Of a DNA stretch of 64,000 bases, positions 7,016 through 15,378 are shown in pieces. The notes beneath the pieces are model-generated. The model saw nothing but the letters and a program-made list of their open reading frames with translations. It was not told the DNA's origin and ran no database searches. The first letter of the stretch is position 1, and each line of letters opens with the position of its first letter. The stretch spans positions 124,001 to 188,000 of the forward strand of contig NZ_LIXI01000002.1 of NCBI RefSeq assembly GCF_001905595.1. Reading direction: 5' to 3'. The stretch comes from Streptomyces sp. CB00316. GTDB taxonomy: Bacteria > Actinomycetota > Actinomycetes > Streptomycetales > Streptomycetaceae. The position numbers and the translations under genes were made by a program.

Positions 7016-8685
7016 AGGGCTCCACCTATCGCCGCTGCTCCTGCCGCGACCCGAAGACCGGCAAGGAACTCGGCGTCTCCTGCCCCAAGCGCAACAGCAG
7101 GAACCACTGCACCTACTCCGTCCGCCAAGAGCTCTCACCCCGCGAGAACGGCAGCCGCCGCTCCTTCGCCCGTGGCGGGTACGCGAGTCTCAAGGCCGCC
7201 CAGGCCGACCTCGACCACGTACGCGCCTTGCTCGGGCTCGCCGACTCGGACGACCCCGAGGGCACCGAACTCATCGCCGAGATGCTGGCCGAGGTCAGCC
7301 GCGAACGGTCACCTCTGCCCGAGGTCGAGGAGACGCGGCGGCGCCTCAACTCCGGTCAGGACCTCATAGGCAGCCTGACCGTCGCCGAATGGCTCGACCG
7401 GTGGTTGGCCGGCAAGCGCATACGCAAGTCCGGCCTCAACCGCTACGAGACCGATATCCGCGTCCATCTGAAGCCGCGCATCGGCAGCCGGCGCCTGGAC
7501 CGGCTGCGCGTCAGCCACCTCAGCGAGATGTTCACCGACATTCACGAGGCGAACACCCAGATCCTGGAGGACAACGCCCAGCGGCGAGCCGCTCTCGACG
7601 AGCTGGCGACGGTGCCGTGGAAGGGCGTCGGGAACCGGGCTCGTCGCAAGGCCATGAAGGCCGCGATCGACGAGATGCCGCCCTTTCGGCGCGCCACCGG
7701 CCCTGCCACGCGGCTGCACGTAAAGGCCACCCTCCGGGCCGCCCTGAACGACGCGATCGGGCAGCAGATCATCACGTTCAACCCGGCCGCCCATGTCGAG
7801 ATCGACCCCGTGCGCAAGCCGAAGGCGCTCGTGTGGACGGACGAGCGGGTCGCCAAGTGGGCGCAGACAGGCGAGAAGCCGTCGCCCGTGATGGTCTGGA
7901 CGCCGGAACAGACCGGTGCCTTCCTCGACTTCGTCGCTGAGGACCGGCTGTACGCGATGTGGCACCTGATCGCGTTCCGCGGCCTCCGCCGTGGCGAGGC
8001 GTGCGGCCAGCCGTGGTCGGAGACGAACCTCGACACCCACTTCCTCACCGTCTCCTCTCAACTCGTCCAGGACGGCTGGGAGGTGGAAGCGTCCGACCCC
8101 AAGACCGACAGCGGCTCCCGCGTGGTCGCCCTCGACGACGACACCGTCGACGTTCTGAAGCACCACCGCGAACGGCAGGAAACGGCCCGCGAAGAATGGG
8201 GCACAGCCTGGGTCGAGACCGGCCACGTCTTCACGCAGGAAGACGGCTCCTGGCTCCACCCCGGCAAGGTGACCGACCTCTTCGAGCGCCTCGTCGCCGC
8301 CTCCGGTCTCCCGCCGATCCGCCTGCACGATCTGCGCCACGGCGCGGCCACCCTCATGCTCGCCGCCGACATCGACATCAAGATCGTGTCGGACACCCTT
8401 GGGCACAGCGACACCCGCATAACGCGGGACATCTACCAGAGCGTCCTCCCCCACGTCGGCAAGAGCGCCGCCGAGGCCACCGCGAAGCTCGTCCCCCTCC
8501 AGCGCAAGGCCGAGGCCGAGAAGGCCGCGCGCAAGGCCGCGAAGAAGGAGAAGGCCAGGAAGGCTGCGGCCAAGGCGGCCGACGTCGGCAAGGGCAGCAA
8601 GGGCGGCGGCAAGCCGAAGAGGGACAAGGCGAAAGCCCAGGCCAAGGCAGCCAAGAAGGCAACACGCCGCAAGCCCACAAAGTAG
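7012..8685 (+). CDS. int: Site-specific tyrosine integrase
   Basis: This 557-residue tyrosine recombinase has its catalytic residues in place: Arg326 in GLRRGEA, Lys364, His439 and Arg442 in LHDLRHG, His465 in LGHSD, and Tyr475 in IYQSV. The N-terminal region contains four cysteines (9, 11, 24, 33), then an arm-binding domain. The last 70 residues are a Lys/Ala-rich tail of the kind that binds DNA nonspecifically. It would integrate and excise the element at tRNA-Thr, which lies 130 bp downstream. The start is TTG at 7012, overlapping the XRE stop, with GAGGAG upstream. Confidence 0.95.
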   Translation: MKGSTYRRCSCRDPKTGKELGVSCPKRNSRNHCTYSVRQELSPRENGSRRSFARGGYASLKAAQADLDHVRALLGLADSDDPEGTELIAEMLAEVSRERSPLPEVEETRRRLNSGQDLIGSLTVAEWLDRWLAGKRIRKSGLNRYETDIRVHLKPRIGSRRLDRLRVSHLSEMFTDIHEANTQILEDNAQRRAALDELATVPWKGVGNRARRKAMKAAIDEMPPFRRATGPATRLHVKATLRAALNDAIGQQIITFNPAAHVEIDPVRKPKALVWTDERVAKWAQTGEKPSPVMVWTPEQTGAFLDFVAEDRLYAMWHLIAFRGLRRGEACGQPWSETNLDTHFLTVSSQLVQDGWEVEASDPKTDSGSRVVALDDDTVDVLKHHRERQETAREEWGTAWVETGHVFTQEDGSWLHPGKVTDLFERLVAASGLPPIRLHDLRHGAATLMLAADIDIKIVSDTLGHSDTRITRDIYQSVLPHVGKSAAEATAKLVPLQRKAEAEKAARKAAKKEKARKAAAKAADVGKGSKGGGKPKRDKAKAQAKAAKKATRRKPTK

Positions 8686-8773
8686 GTCCCGAGCGGCTCC
8701 GCTCACGCACCGCTCACGCAAGCAACATCACGGCAACCCGGCCGTGTGACCCGCCATGCCCCGAGCAACAGAA

Positions 8774-8806
8774 AACCCCAGGTCACGGGCTATGTGACCT
8801 GGGGTT
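8774..8806. terminator. Hairpin terminator between integrase and tRNA-Thr
   Basis: Arms 8774-8786 and 8794-8806 are exact 13-bp complements around a 7-base loop. On the minus strand the hairpin is followed by TTTTC, so it can end the tRNA transcript as well as integrase transcripts. It lies on the element side of the tRNA 3' end. Confidence 0.8.
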
Positions 8807-8813
8807 CTTCTGA

Positions 8814-8886
8814 GCCGCCTTCGGGATTCGAACCCGAGACCTACGCATTACGAGTGCGTTGCTCTGGCCAACTGAGCTAAGGCGGC
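8814..8886 (-). tRNA. tRNA-Thr (anticodon CGT)
   Basis: The minus strand folds as a standard 73-nt cloverleaf. The acceptor GCCGCCT pairs with AGGCGGC, there is a D arm with GCTC/GAGC, and the anticodon loop is CTCGTAA with anticodon CGT. The T arm is TCGGG-TTCGAAT-CCCGA. CCA is not encoded. The 3' end faces the integrase, as expected for an attachment site, and the gene is intact on this side. Confidence 0.97.
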
Positions 8887-8993
8887 ACGCCCTGTCGCAC
8901 TATGGTGCGATCAGCAGCGGGGCCAAGTCTACACAGTTTCCGGGGGTGCTCCGTACATGGCACCCCCGGAGGCGTTTGCCCTGGTCAGGGGCG

Positions 8994-10526
8994 TCAGGTG
9001 CACTTCTTGGCGTCGGTGGGCGGGGTGCCCTCCAGGAGGTACGTGTTGATCGACGTGTCGATGCAGTCGCTGCCCCGGCCGTACGCCGTGTGGCCGTCGC
9101 CGTCGTACGTGAGCAGGGTGCCGGAGGAGAGCTGGCCGGCCAGGGCCTGGGACCACTTGTACGGGGTGGCAGGGTCGCGGGTGGTGCCGACCACGACGAT
9201 CGGGGCGGCGCCTCTCGCCTCGGTGCGGTGCGGGGTGCCGGTGGCCTTGGTGGGCCAGTAGGCACAGTTCAGGGAGGCCCAGGCGAAGCCTCGGCCGAAG
9301 ACCGGGGAGGCCTTCTCGAAGTCCGGGACCGCCTTCTCCACGGCGTCGGGGGTGTCGAAGGCGGGCGGGAGGTCGAGGCAGTTCACGGCGGCGTTGGCGG
9401 ACATCAGGTTCGCGTACTTCCCGTCCGGGCCACGCTCGTAGTAGCTGTCCGCCAGCGACAGGAGGCCGGAGCCGTCGCTGCGCTGGGCGCCCGCCAGTGC
9501 CTCGCGGAGCTGGGGCCAGGCCGCCTCGTCGTACATCGCCGCGATCACCCCGGTCGTCGCCAGTGACTCGCCGAGCTTGCGGTCGTCGTCGCCGCTCGGG
9601 ATCGGCTTCGCGTCCAGGTCCTTGAAGAGCTGCTTCAGCGCGGTCGCCGCGTCGGCGGTGGACGTGGTGCCCAGCGGGCAGTCCGGCTGCTTGACGCAGT
9701 CGGCGGCGAAGGACTGGAACGCCCCCTCGAAGCCCGCCGTCTGGTCGCGGTTCATCTCGATGGCCGGGAGGGAGGGGTCCATCGCACCGTCCAGGACCAG
9801 GCGCCCGGCCCGCTCCGGGAAGAGGTCCGCATACGTGGCGCCCAGGAACGTGCCGTACGAGGCGCCCACGTAGTTCAGCTTCTCGTCGCCGAGCAGGGCT
9901 CGCAGGACGTCCATGTCGCGGGCCGTGTCGACAGTGGAGACGTAGGGGAGGATCTCGCCGCTCCGCTTCTCGCAGCCCGCCGCGAACTCCTCGAAAGCCG
10001 CGCTGAGCTTCTGGACCTCCGCCTCGTCGTCCGGGGTCTGGTCCACCTGCGTGTAGGCGTCCATCTCCTCGCCCGTCAGGCAGTCGACGGGTTCGCTGCG
10101 GGCCACGCCGCGCGGGTCGACGGCCACCATGTCGTAGCGGGCCCTGACCGGGGCCGGGTAGCCGAGTGCCGCGTACCCCTGGAGATAGCTGATCGCGGAG
10201 CCGCCGGGGCCGCCCGGGTTCACCAGGAGCGAGCCGATCCGCTGGCCGGGGCCGGTCGCCTTCTTGCGGGAGACGGCGAGGTCGGTGTCCCCGTCATCCG
10301 GCTTGTCGTAGTCCCTCGGCGCCTTCATGGTCGTGCACTCGAACCCCTCCACCCCGCAGTCACGCCAGCTCAGCTTCTGCGTGTAGTACGCCGACAGCCC
10401 TTCCGGCGCCGCTGTGCCGGTGGCCGAGGCGTTCGGCGACGAGCCTCCGCCACTACAGCCGGAGATGAGCAGGCCGGCAGTGCCGATCCCGATGGCGAAG
10501 GTGCGGAGCAGGCGCCTGGTATCCAT
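8994..10526 (-). CDS. Secreted alpha/beta hydrolase, tripeptidyl-aminopeptidase type
   Basis: This is a 510-residue exported hydrolase. Residues 1-24 form a lipoprotein signal with lipobox LISGC (Cys24). The alpha/beta fold follows, with the oxyanion segment NPGGPGGS (about 103-110) and nucleophile Ser223 in GASYG. Asp near 451 (TRDPATPY) and His near 479 (DGDGHTAY) complete the triad. A C-terminal TAP-like domain is present. Streptomyces relatives remove tripeptides from secreted proteins. The start at 10526 gives the signal peptide; the ribosome site is weak. It lies just outside the integrated element. Confidence 0.9.
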   Translation of the reverse strand: MDTRRLLRTFAIGIGTAGLLISGCSGGGSSPNASATGTAAPEGLSAYYTQKLSWRDCGVEGFECTTMKAPRDYDKPDDGDTDLAVSRKKATGPGQRIGSLLVNPGGPGGSAISYLQGYAALGYPAPVRARYDMVAVDPRGVARSEPVDCLTGEEMDAYTQVDQTPDDEAEVQKLSAAFEEFAAGCEKRSGEILPYVSTVDTARDMDVLRALLGDEKLNYVGASYGTFLGATYADLFPERAGRLVLDGAMDPSLPAIEMNRDQTAGFEGAFQSFAADCVKQPDCPLGTTSTADAATALKQLFKDLDAKPIPSGDDDRKLGESLATTGVIAAMYDEAAWPQLREALAGAQRSDGSGLLSLADSYYERGPDGKYANLMSANAAVNCLDLPPAFDTPDAVEKAVPDFEKASPVFGRGFAWASLNCAYWPTKATGTPHRTEARGAAPIVVVGTTRDPATPYKWSQALAGQLSSGTLLTYDGDGHTAYGRGSDCIDTSINTYLLEGTPPTDAKKCT

Positions 10527-10606
10527 CCTGGGAGCGTATCCGGCAGGTGACGTGTCGTCCGATTCCCTGCTCAATCGGGTGAACCGGGCCCCGCCAGGCG
10601 GATCCC

Positions 10607-11812
10607 TCAGCCCGCCCTCAGCGACATCGTCATCGCCTCCACCGCCAGCAGCGGCGCCACATTGCGGTCCATCGCCTGCCGGCACGCGATCACCGCCTCG
10701 ATCCTGCGCAGCGTCTGCGCGGGCGTCGAGGACTCCGCGATCCGGTCCAGTGAGTCCTGGACGTCCACATTGGCGATGGCGATCCGCGAACCGAGCTGGA
10801 GCGCCAGCACATCGCGGTAGAAACCGGTGAGCTCGGTGAGCGCCAGGTCCAAGCTGTCGCGCTGCGTCCGTGTCTTGCGGCGCTTCTGCTTGTCCTCCAG
10901 CTCCTTCATCGCCCCCGCGGTGCCGCGCGGCATCCGGCCGCCCGCGACCCCGCCGAGCGCCGCCTTGAGGTCCTCGGTCTCCTTGACGTCCACTTCCTCC
11001 GCCATCTGCTTGGCGTCTTCGGTGGCCGTGTCGATCAGCTCCTGGGCCGCCTTGAGGCAGCCGCCGACATCGGCGATCCGCAGCGGGACCTTGAGCACCG
11101 CCGCCCGCCGCGCGCGTGCCCGCTCGTCCGTGGCGAGGCGGCGCGCCCGGCCGATGTGCCCCTGGGTGGCCCGCGCCGCGGAATGCGCGCGCTCGGGGTC
11201 GACCCCGTCGCGGCGGATCAGGACGTCCGCCACGGCCTCGACCGGCGGGGTGCCCAGGGTCAGGTGGCGGCAGCGTGAGCGGATCGTGGGCAGGACGTCT
11301 TCGAGGGAGGGGGCGCACAGCATCCACACCGTGCGTGGCGCCGGCTCCTCGACCGCCTTCAGCAGGACGTTGCCCGCGCCCTCGGTGAGCCGGTCCGCGT
11401 CCTCCATGACGATGACCTGCCACCGGCCGACCGCCGGGGAGAGCTGGGCGCGGCGGACCAGGTCGCGGGTCTCCTTCACACCGATGGAGAGCAGGTCCGT
11501 ACGGATCACCTGGACGTCGGTGTGCGTACCGATCAGGCTCGTGTGGCAGCCGTCGCAGAACCCACAGCCGGGCTCCCCGCCCAGCGCCCGGTCCGGGCTG
11601 GTGCACTGGAGCGCGGCGGCGAAGGCCCGGGCGGCGGTGGACCGCCCGGAACCCGGAGGTCCGGTGAACAGCCAGGCGTGGGTCATCTTCGAGCCCTGCT
11701 CCAGCGGCTTGCCGTCGGAGACGGCCGTGACCAGCGCGTCGGCGTCCTTGGCGGCAGCGGCGAGCTGTCCCCTCACCCGGTCCTGTCCGACCAGGTCGTC
11801 CCATACGGTCAT
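10607..11812 (-). CDS. holB: DNA polymerase III subunit delta prime
   Basis: This 401-residue clamp-loader subunit has a modified P-loop, GPPGSGRST (about 51-59), in which Arg replaces the usual Lys. Four Zn-binding cysteines lie at 70, 83, 86 and 89. The sensor/DEAD-like region VMEDADRLTEGAGNVLLKAVEEP follows. With tau and delta it opens the beta clamp on primed DNA. The start at MTVWDDLVGQD fits the family. The upstream frame is open through a 12-bp tandem repeat but is probably not translated. It follows the tmk gene in the same direction, the common actinobacterial order. Confidence 0.95.
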   Translation of the reverse strand: MTVWDDLVGQDRVRGQLAAAAKDADALVTAVSDGKPLEQGSKMTHAWLFTGPPGSGRSTAARAFAAALQCTSPDRALGGEPGCGFCDGCHTSLIGTHTDVQVIRTDLLSIGVKETRDLVRRAQLSPAVGRWQVIVMEDADRLTEGAGNVLLKAVEEPAPRTVWMLCAPSLEDVLPTIRSRCRHLTLGTPPVEAVADVLIRRDGVDPERAHSAARATQGHIGRARRLATDERARARRAAVLKVPLRIADVGGCLKAAQELIDTATEDAKQMAEEVDVKETEDLKAALGGVAGGRMPRGTAGAMKELEDKQKRRKTRTQRDSLDLALTELTGFYRDVLALQLGSRIAIANVDVQDSLDRIAESSTPAQTLRRIEAVIACRQAMDRNVAPLLAVEAMTMSLRAG

Positions 11813-11845
11813 GGGCGCCGCCCTTCCCATCGCGGGATCCACCGT

Positions 11846-11905
11846 CGGATTCCCTGTCGAATCACCTATCGGATTCCCTGCCGGATTCCCTGTGCGATTC
11901 CATTG
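11846..11905. repeat. Five tandem copies of a 12-bp repeat upstream of holB
   Basis: Units of the type CGGATTCCCTGT lie at 11846, 11858, 11870, 11882 and 11894, from exact to four mismatches. They fill most of the gap between tmk and holB. If read in the holB frame they would encode tetrapeptides such as GNPA/GNPI. Confidence 0.8.
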
Positions 11906-11978
11906 TGGGGGACGCCACTGACAAGTCCGGCCCGCCCACCCCTCAGGGCGGACGGGCCGGACTCCCGACAGATTCGGG

Positions 11979-14900
11979 TCAGCCGCGCGGGCGGCGCCGG
12001 CCCGTAGGGCCGTCGTCGTCCTGGCCGCCGAGCAGCTCGTCCGCCAGCGTCGGCAGATCGTCCAGCGGGGTCTCCTCGGCCCAGTCCGGACGGGGCCGTT
12101 TGGGGCGGGCGCGGGACTCGTCACCGGCCTGGCCCGCGGCCCGCGGGTCCTCCACCTGCGGCAGTTCCCGGGTGCGTTCGTTCTCGCTCTCCGCCGGCGG
12201 GGAGGCGGGGCCCTCGTCCCGGAAGTAGCCCTTGGGCACCCGGTCGGAGGGCTGATCGCCGCGTACGGGCGGCAGCACCGCCGTCTCGTCGGCGGCCCGA
12301 GCTTCACGGGCGTCACGGGCATCCCGGGCGTCACGCGCGTCGCGCCCCGACCGCTCGTCCGTGATCCGCGGCAGCATCGCCGTCTCGTCGTCCCCGGAAG
12401 GCGCACCCGGCCCCGAAGCCGGGCCCGAAGCCGGTCCCTCCTCCGGACGCGCCGTGGGCACCTGCTGCGTGATCTCGTTCGGGTTCACGATCGGTGTAGG
12501 CACCGTGAGCTCGTTCTCCGGAACGGTGGGCCCGTGCCCCTCCGACCGCGAGACCGCCTCGGGCCGGGAGTCACGGGAAGCACGCGAAGCCTCCGCGCGC
12601 TCCGCCTCGGCCCGGGCCGCCTCCGTACGGGCGGCCGCCTCGGCCGCCGCCCGGCGGCGCGCCTCCTCGGCCCGTACCAGCGCCTCCTCCGCCTTCCGCT
12701 GCTTCTCCAGCCGGAGCGCCTCGGCCTCCTTGCGCAGTCGCGCCTCCTCCTCGGCCTGCTTGCGGAGGCGTTCCTGCTCGGCCTCGCGGGCCCGCTCCTC
12801 GGCCTCCAGCCGACGGCGGTCCTCCTCGGCGCGGCGGCGGGCCTCCTCGGCACGCTGCCGGGCCTCCTCCGCCTGCCGCTCGGCCTCGCGCTGCCGGGCC
12901 TCCGCCAGCTCGCGCTGCTTGCGCTCCTCCTCCTCGGCGCGCAGCCGGGCGAGCTGCTCCTGGCGCTCCTTCTCCAAGCGCTCCTCCTCGGCCTTGCGGG
13001 CGGCCTCTTCCTCCGCCTTGCGCCGGGCCTCCTCCTCCGCCTTGCGCCGCGCCTCCTCGATGGCCTCGATCTCGGCCTCGGAGAGCGGAAGGAGCCGGTC
13101 GAGCCGGTGACGTACGACGGTGGTGATCGCCTCGGGCTCCTGCCCGGCGTCCACCACCAGGTAGCGCGTCGGGTCGGCGGCGGCCAGGGTCAGGAACCCG
13201 GACCGTACGCGCTCGTGGAACTCCGCCGGCTCCGACTCCAGCCGGTCCGGCGCCTCCGTGAACCGTTCCCGCGCGGTCTGTGGGTCGACGTCCAGCAGCA
13301 CCGTCAGATGCGGTACGAGGCCGCTCGTCGCCCATCGCGAGATCCGGGCGATCTCGGTCGGGGCCAGGTCACGGCCGGCGCCCTGGTAGGCGACGGAGGA
13401 GTCGATGTAGCGGTCGGAGATGACGATCGCGCCGCGCTCCAGCGCCGGGCGGACGACGGAGTCGACGTGCTCGGCGCGGTCGGCGGCGTACAGCAGCGCC
13501 TCGGCGCGGTTGGAGAGTCCGGCGGAGGAGACGTCCAGCAGGATCGACCGCAGCCGCTTGCCGACCGGGGTGGCCCCGGGCTCTCGGGTCACGACGACCT
13601 CGTGGCCCTTGGCCCGGATCCAGTCGGCGAGCGCCTCGACCTGGGTTGACTTGCCCGCTCCGTCGCCGCCCTCCAGGGCGAGGAAGAAGCCGGTGGTGGC
13701 GGGCGCGACCGCCGGGTCGCCGCCGCGCAGCGCCTCGCGCAGGTCGCGGCGGAGCGGTACGCCCGCCCGGTCGTCCGTCTTGGCGAGGACGATGGCGGCG
13801 ACGGGCAGCAGCAGCGCGCCGATCAGCATCAGCGTGAAGGCCGCCCCGCCGTGGGCGAAGACGAAGTCACCGGCGGCCAGGCGGTGCTGCCCGATCGCGG
13901 CGGCGAGCAGCGGACCCGCGACCGCGCCGAGCGCGACGAGCACCCGGACGAGGGCCTGGAGGTGCTCGGTGGTCCGGGCCTGCCGGGGCGCCTCGGTCTC
14001 CTGGTCGATGATCGCGTGCCCGATGTTCGCGGCGACCCCGGCGGCGTAACCGGCCAGGAGCGCGATCGCGAGCACGGTGGCGGTGTCCGGCACCAGGCCG
14101 AGCGCGAGGAGGGCGATGCCCGTGACGGCGGTGGCCAGCGCGAGCAGGCGGCGCCGCGACAGGGCGGGCAGCACTTTCTGCGCCGTACGGATGCCGAGGG
14201 CGGTGCCGCCGGTCAGCGCGAAGATCAGCAGCGCGAACGTGACCGGTCCGCCGCCCAGGTCGTTGGCGTGCAGGACGGATACGGCGGCGGCCGCGGCGAT
14301 CGCCCCGGCGACGGCCGCGCAGACGGCGACGACCAGCGGGAGGGCACCGGTGCGGCCCTTGTCGGGCCCGCCGCCGGTGGTGGGGCGGCGCAGGCCTTCC
14401 AGGGGCGAGCGCGGCCGGGGGGTCTGGGTGTCGGGCAGTTCGAGGAAGTACAGAATGGAGATGGAGGCCGAGAACAGACCGGCCGCGACGTGCGAACCGA
14501 GGGCCGCCTGGTGGAAGGAGAACCACTCCAGGCCCGTGCCGAGGAGGTTGCCGACCAGTGTGGCGGCCAGCAGGACCACCGCGGCGGCGGGAACGGCGAG
14601 GAAGTTCGTACGGAGCGACAGCCTGCGCAGGGCGTCGAGGTGGTCGGGGAGCGGACGGACGGCGGCGCCCTCGATGGGCGGGGCCGGCAGCAGCGCCGGG
14701 GCGGCGCTCTCCTTGGCCACCGTCCACAGGCGCTCGGCGGCGCCCGTCACGAAGACGGTGATGAGGATCATCATGGGCGCCTTGTCGGGCACCCAGTCGA
14801 TCCACAGCGGGGCGATGACCAGCAGGACGAGCCGCAGCCCGTCCGTCCCGATCATCAGCCACCGCCGGTCCAGTTTCCCGCCGGGTGCCGTGAGCGATGT

Positions 14901-15209
14901 CAAAGGCCCCAGGAGTACGGCTCCGAAGAGCACGGTGGAAAGGATCCGGGCACCGAACACGGCGGCGACGGCGAAGGCCGCCCCGCGGTATCCGGCCCCG
15001 AATGAGCCCTCCAGGACCGCTGCTTGCAGCGACAACAGCACCAGCACGAGAAGGGCGAGTGCATCGCCGATACCGCCGACGAGCTGGGCGCTCCACAACC
15101 GCTTCAGCGGGGGAACACGCAACAGGGCTCGTACGGCGCGCTCGCGTGAGTCTGCGGCAAGTGTGTCGGAGGTGGGGCTCACGACCGTTGGCTGCTCGGC
15201 TCGCGTCAT
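11979..15209 (-). CDS. tmk: Membrane-domain / thymidylate kinase fusion (dTMP kinase)
   Basis: This 1076-residue protein is far longer than free-standing dTMP kinases (about 210). Residues 1-480 are a multi-pass membrane domain resembling an MFS transporter. Residues about 505-710 are the kinase: P-loop LEGGDGAGKST near 515, TREPG, and DRYIDSS near 601. Residues about 710-880 are an Arg/Glu/Ala coiled coil, and the tail is disordered. The kinase makes dTDP for DNA synthesis. The fusion is usual in Streptomyces; what the membrane part does is unknown. It is followed by holB and preceded by topA, all on the same strand. Confidence 0.93.
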   Translation of the reverse strand: MTRAEQPTVVSPTSDTLAADSRERAVRALLRVPPLKRLWSAQLVGGIGDALALLVLVLLSLQAAVLEGSFGAGYRGAAFAVAAVFGARILSTVLFGAVLLGPLTSLTAPGGKLDRRWLMIGTDGLRLVLLVIAPLWIDWVPDKAPMMILITVFVTGAAERLWTVAKESAAPALLPAPPIEGAAVRPLPDHLDALRRLSLRTNFLAVPAAAVVLLAATLVGNLLGTGLEWFSFHQAALGSHVAAGLFSASISILYFLELPDTQTPRPRSPLEGLRRPTTGGGPDKGRTGALPLVVAVCAAVAGAIAAAAAVSVLHANDLGGGPVTFALLIFALTGGTALGIRTAQKVLPALSRRRLLALATAVTGIALLALGLVPDTATVLAIALLAGYAAGVAANIGHAIIDQETEAPRQARTTEHLQALVRVLVALGAVAGPLLAAAIGQHRLAAGDFVFAHGGAAFTLMLIGALLLPVAAIVLAKTDDRAGVPLRRDLREALRGGDPAVAPATTGFFLALEGGDGAGKSTQVEALADWIRAKGHEVVVTREPGATPVGKRLRSILLDVSSAGLSNRAEALLYAADRAEHVDSVVRPALERGAIVISDRYIDSSVAYQGAGRDLAPTEIARISRWATSGLVPHLTVLLDVDPQTARERFTEAPDRLESEPAEFHERVRSGFLTLAAADPTRYLVVDAGQEPEAITTVVRHRLDRLLPLSEAEIEAIEEARRKAEEEARRKAEEEAARKAEEERLEKERQEQLARLRAEEEERKQRELAEARQREAERQAEEARQRAEEARRRAEEDRRRLEAEERAREAEQERLRKQAEEEARLRKEAEALRLEKQRKAEEALVRAEEARRRAAAEAAARTEAARAEAERAEASRASRDSRPEAVSRSEGHGPTVPENELTVPTPIVNPNEITQQVPTARPEEGPASGPASGPGAPSGDDETAMLPRITDERSGRDARDARDARDAREARAADETAVLPPVRGDQPSDRVPKGYFRDEGPASPPAESENERTRELPQVEDPRAAGQAGDESRARPKRPRPDWAEETPLDDLPTLADELLGGQDDDGPTGRRRPRG

Positions 15210-15312
15210 CCGCCCAGCCTATCGGCAGCGGTGCGGTGACTGTCGGCCCGCCCGAACATATGGCCGCAGATGACTTCCGGCCAGCTTCCGGACCGGCCCC
15301 CTGACGTGCCGC

Positions 15313-15363
15313 TGACGTACTGCTGCCCAGCACCTGGATCAGGCGCCGGGCAGCAGTACGTCA
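15313..15363. terminator. Terminator between topA and tmk
   Basis: Arms 15313-15328 and 15348-15363 are exact 16-bp complements with a 19-base loop. The hairpin lies 15 bp past the topA stop and separates it from tmk. Confidence 0.8.
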
Positions 15364-15378
15364 CAACAACAGATCCGG

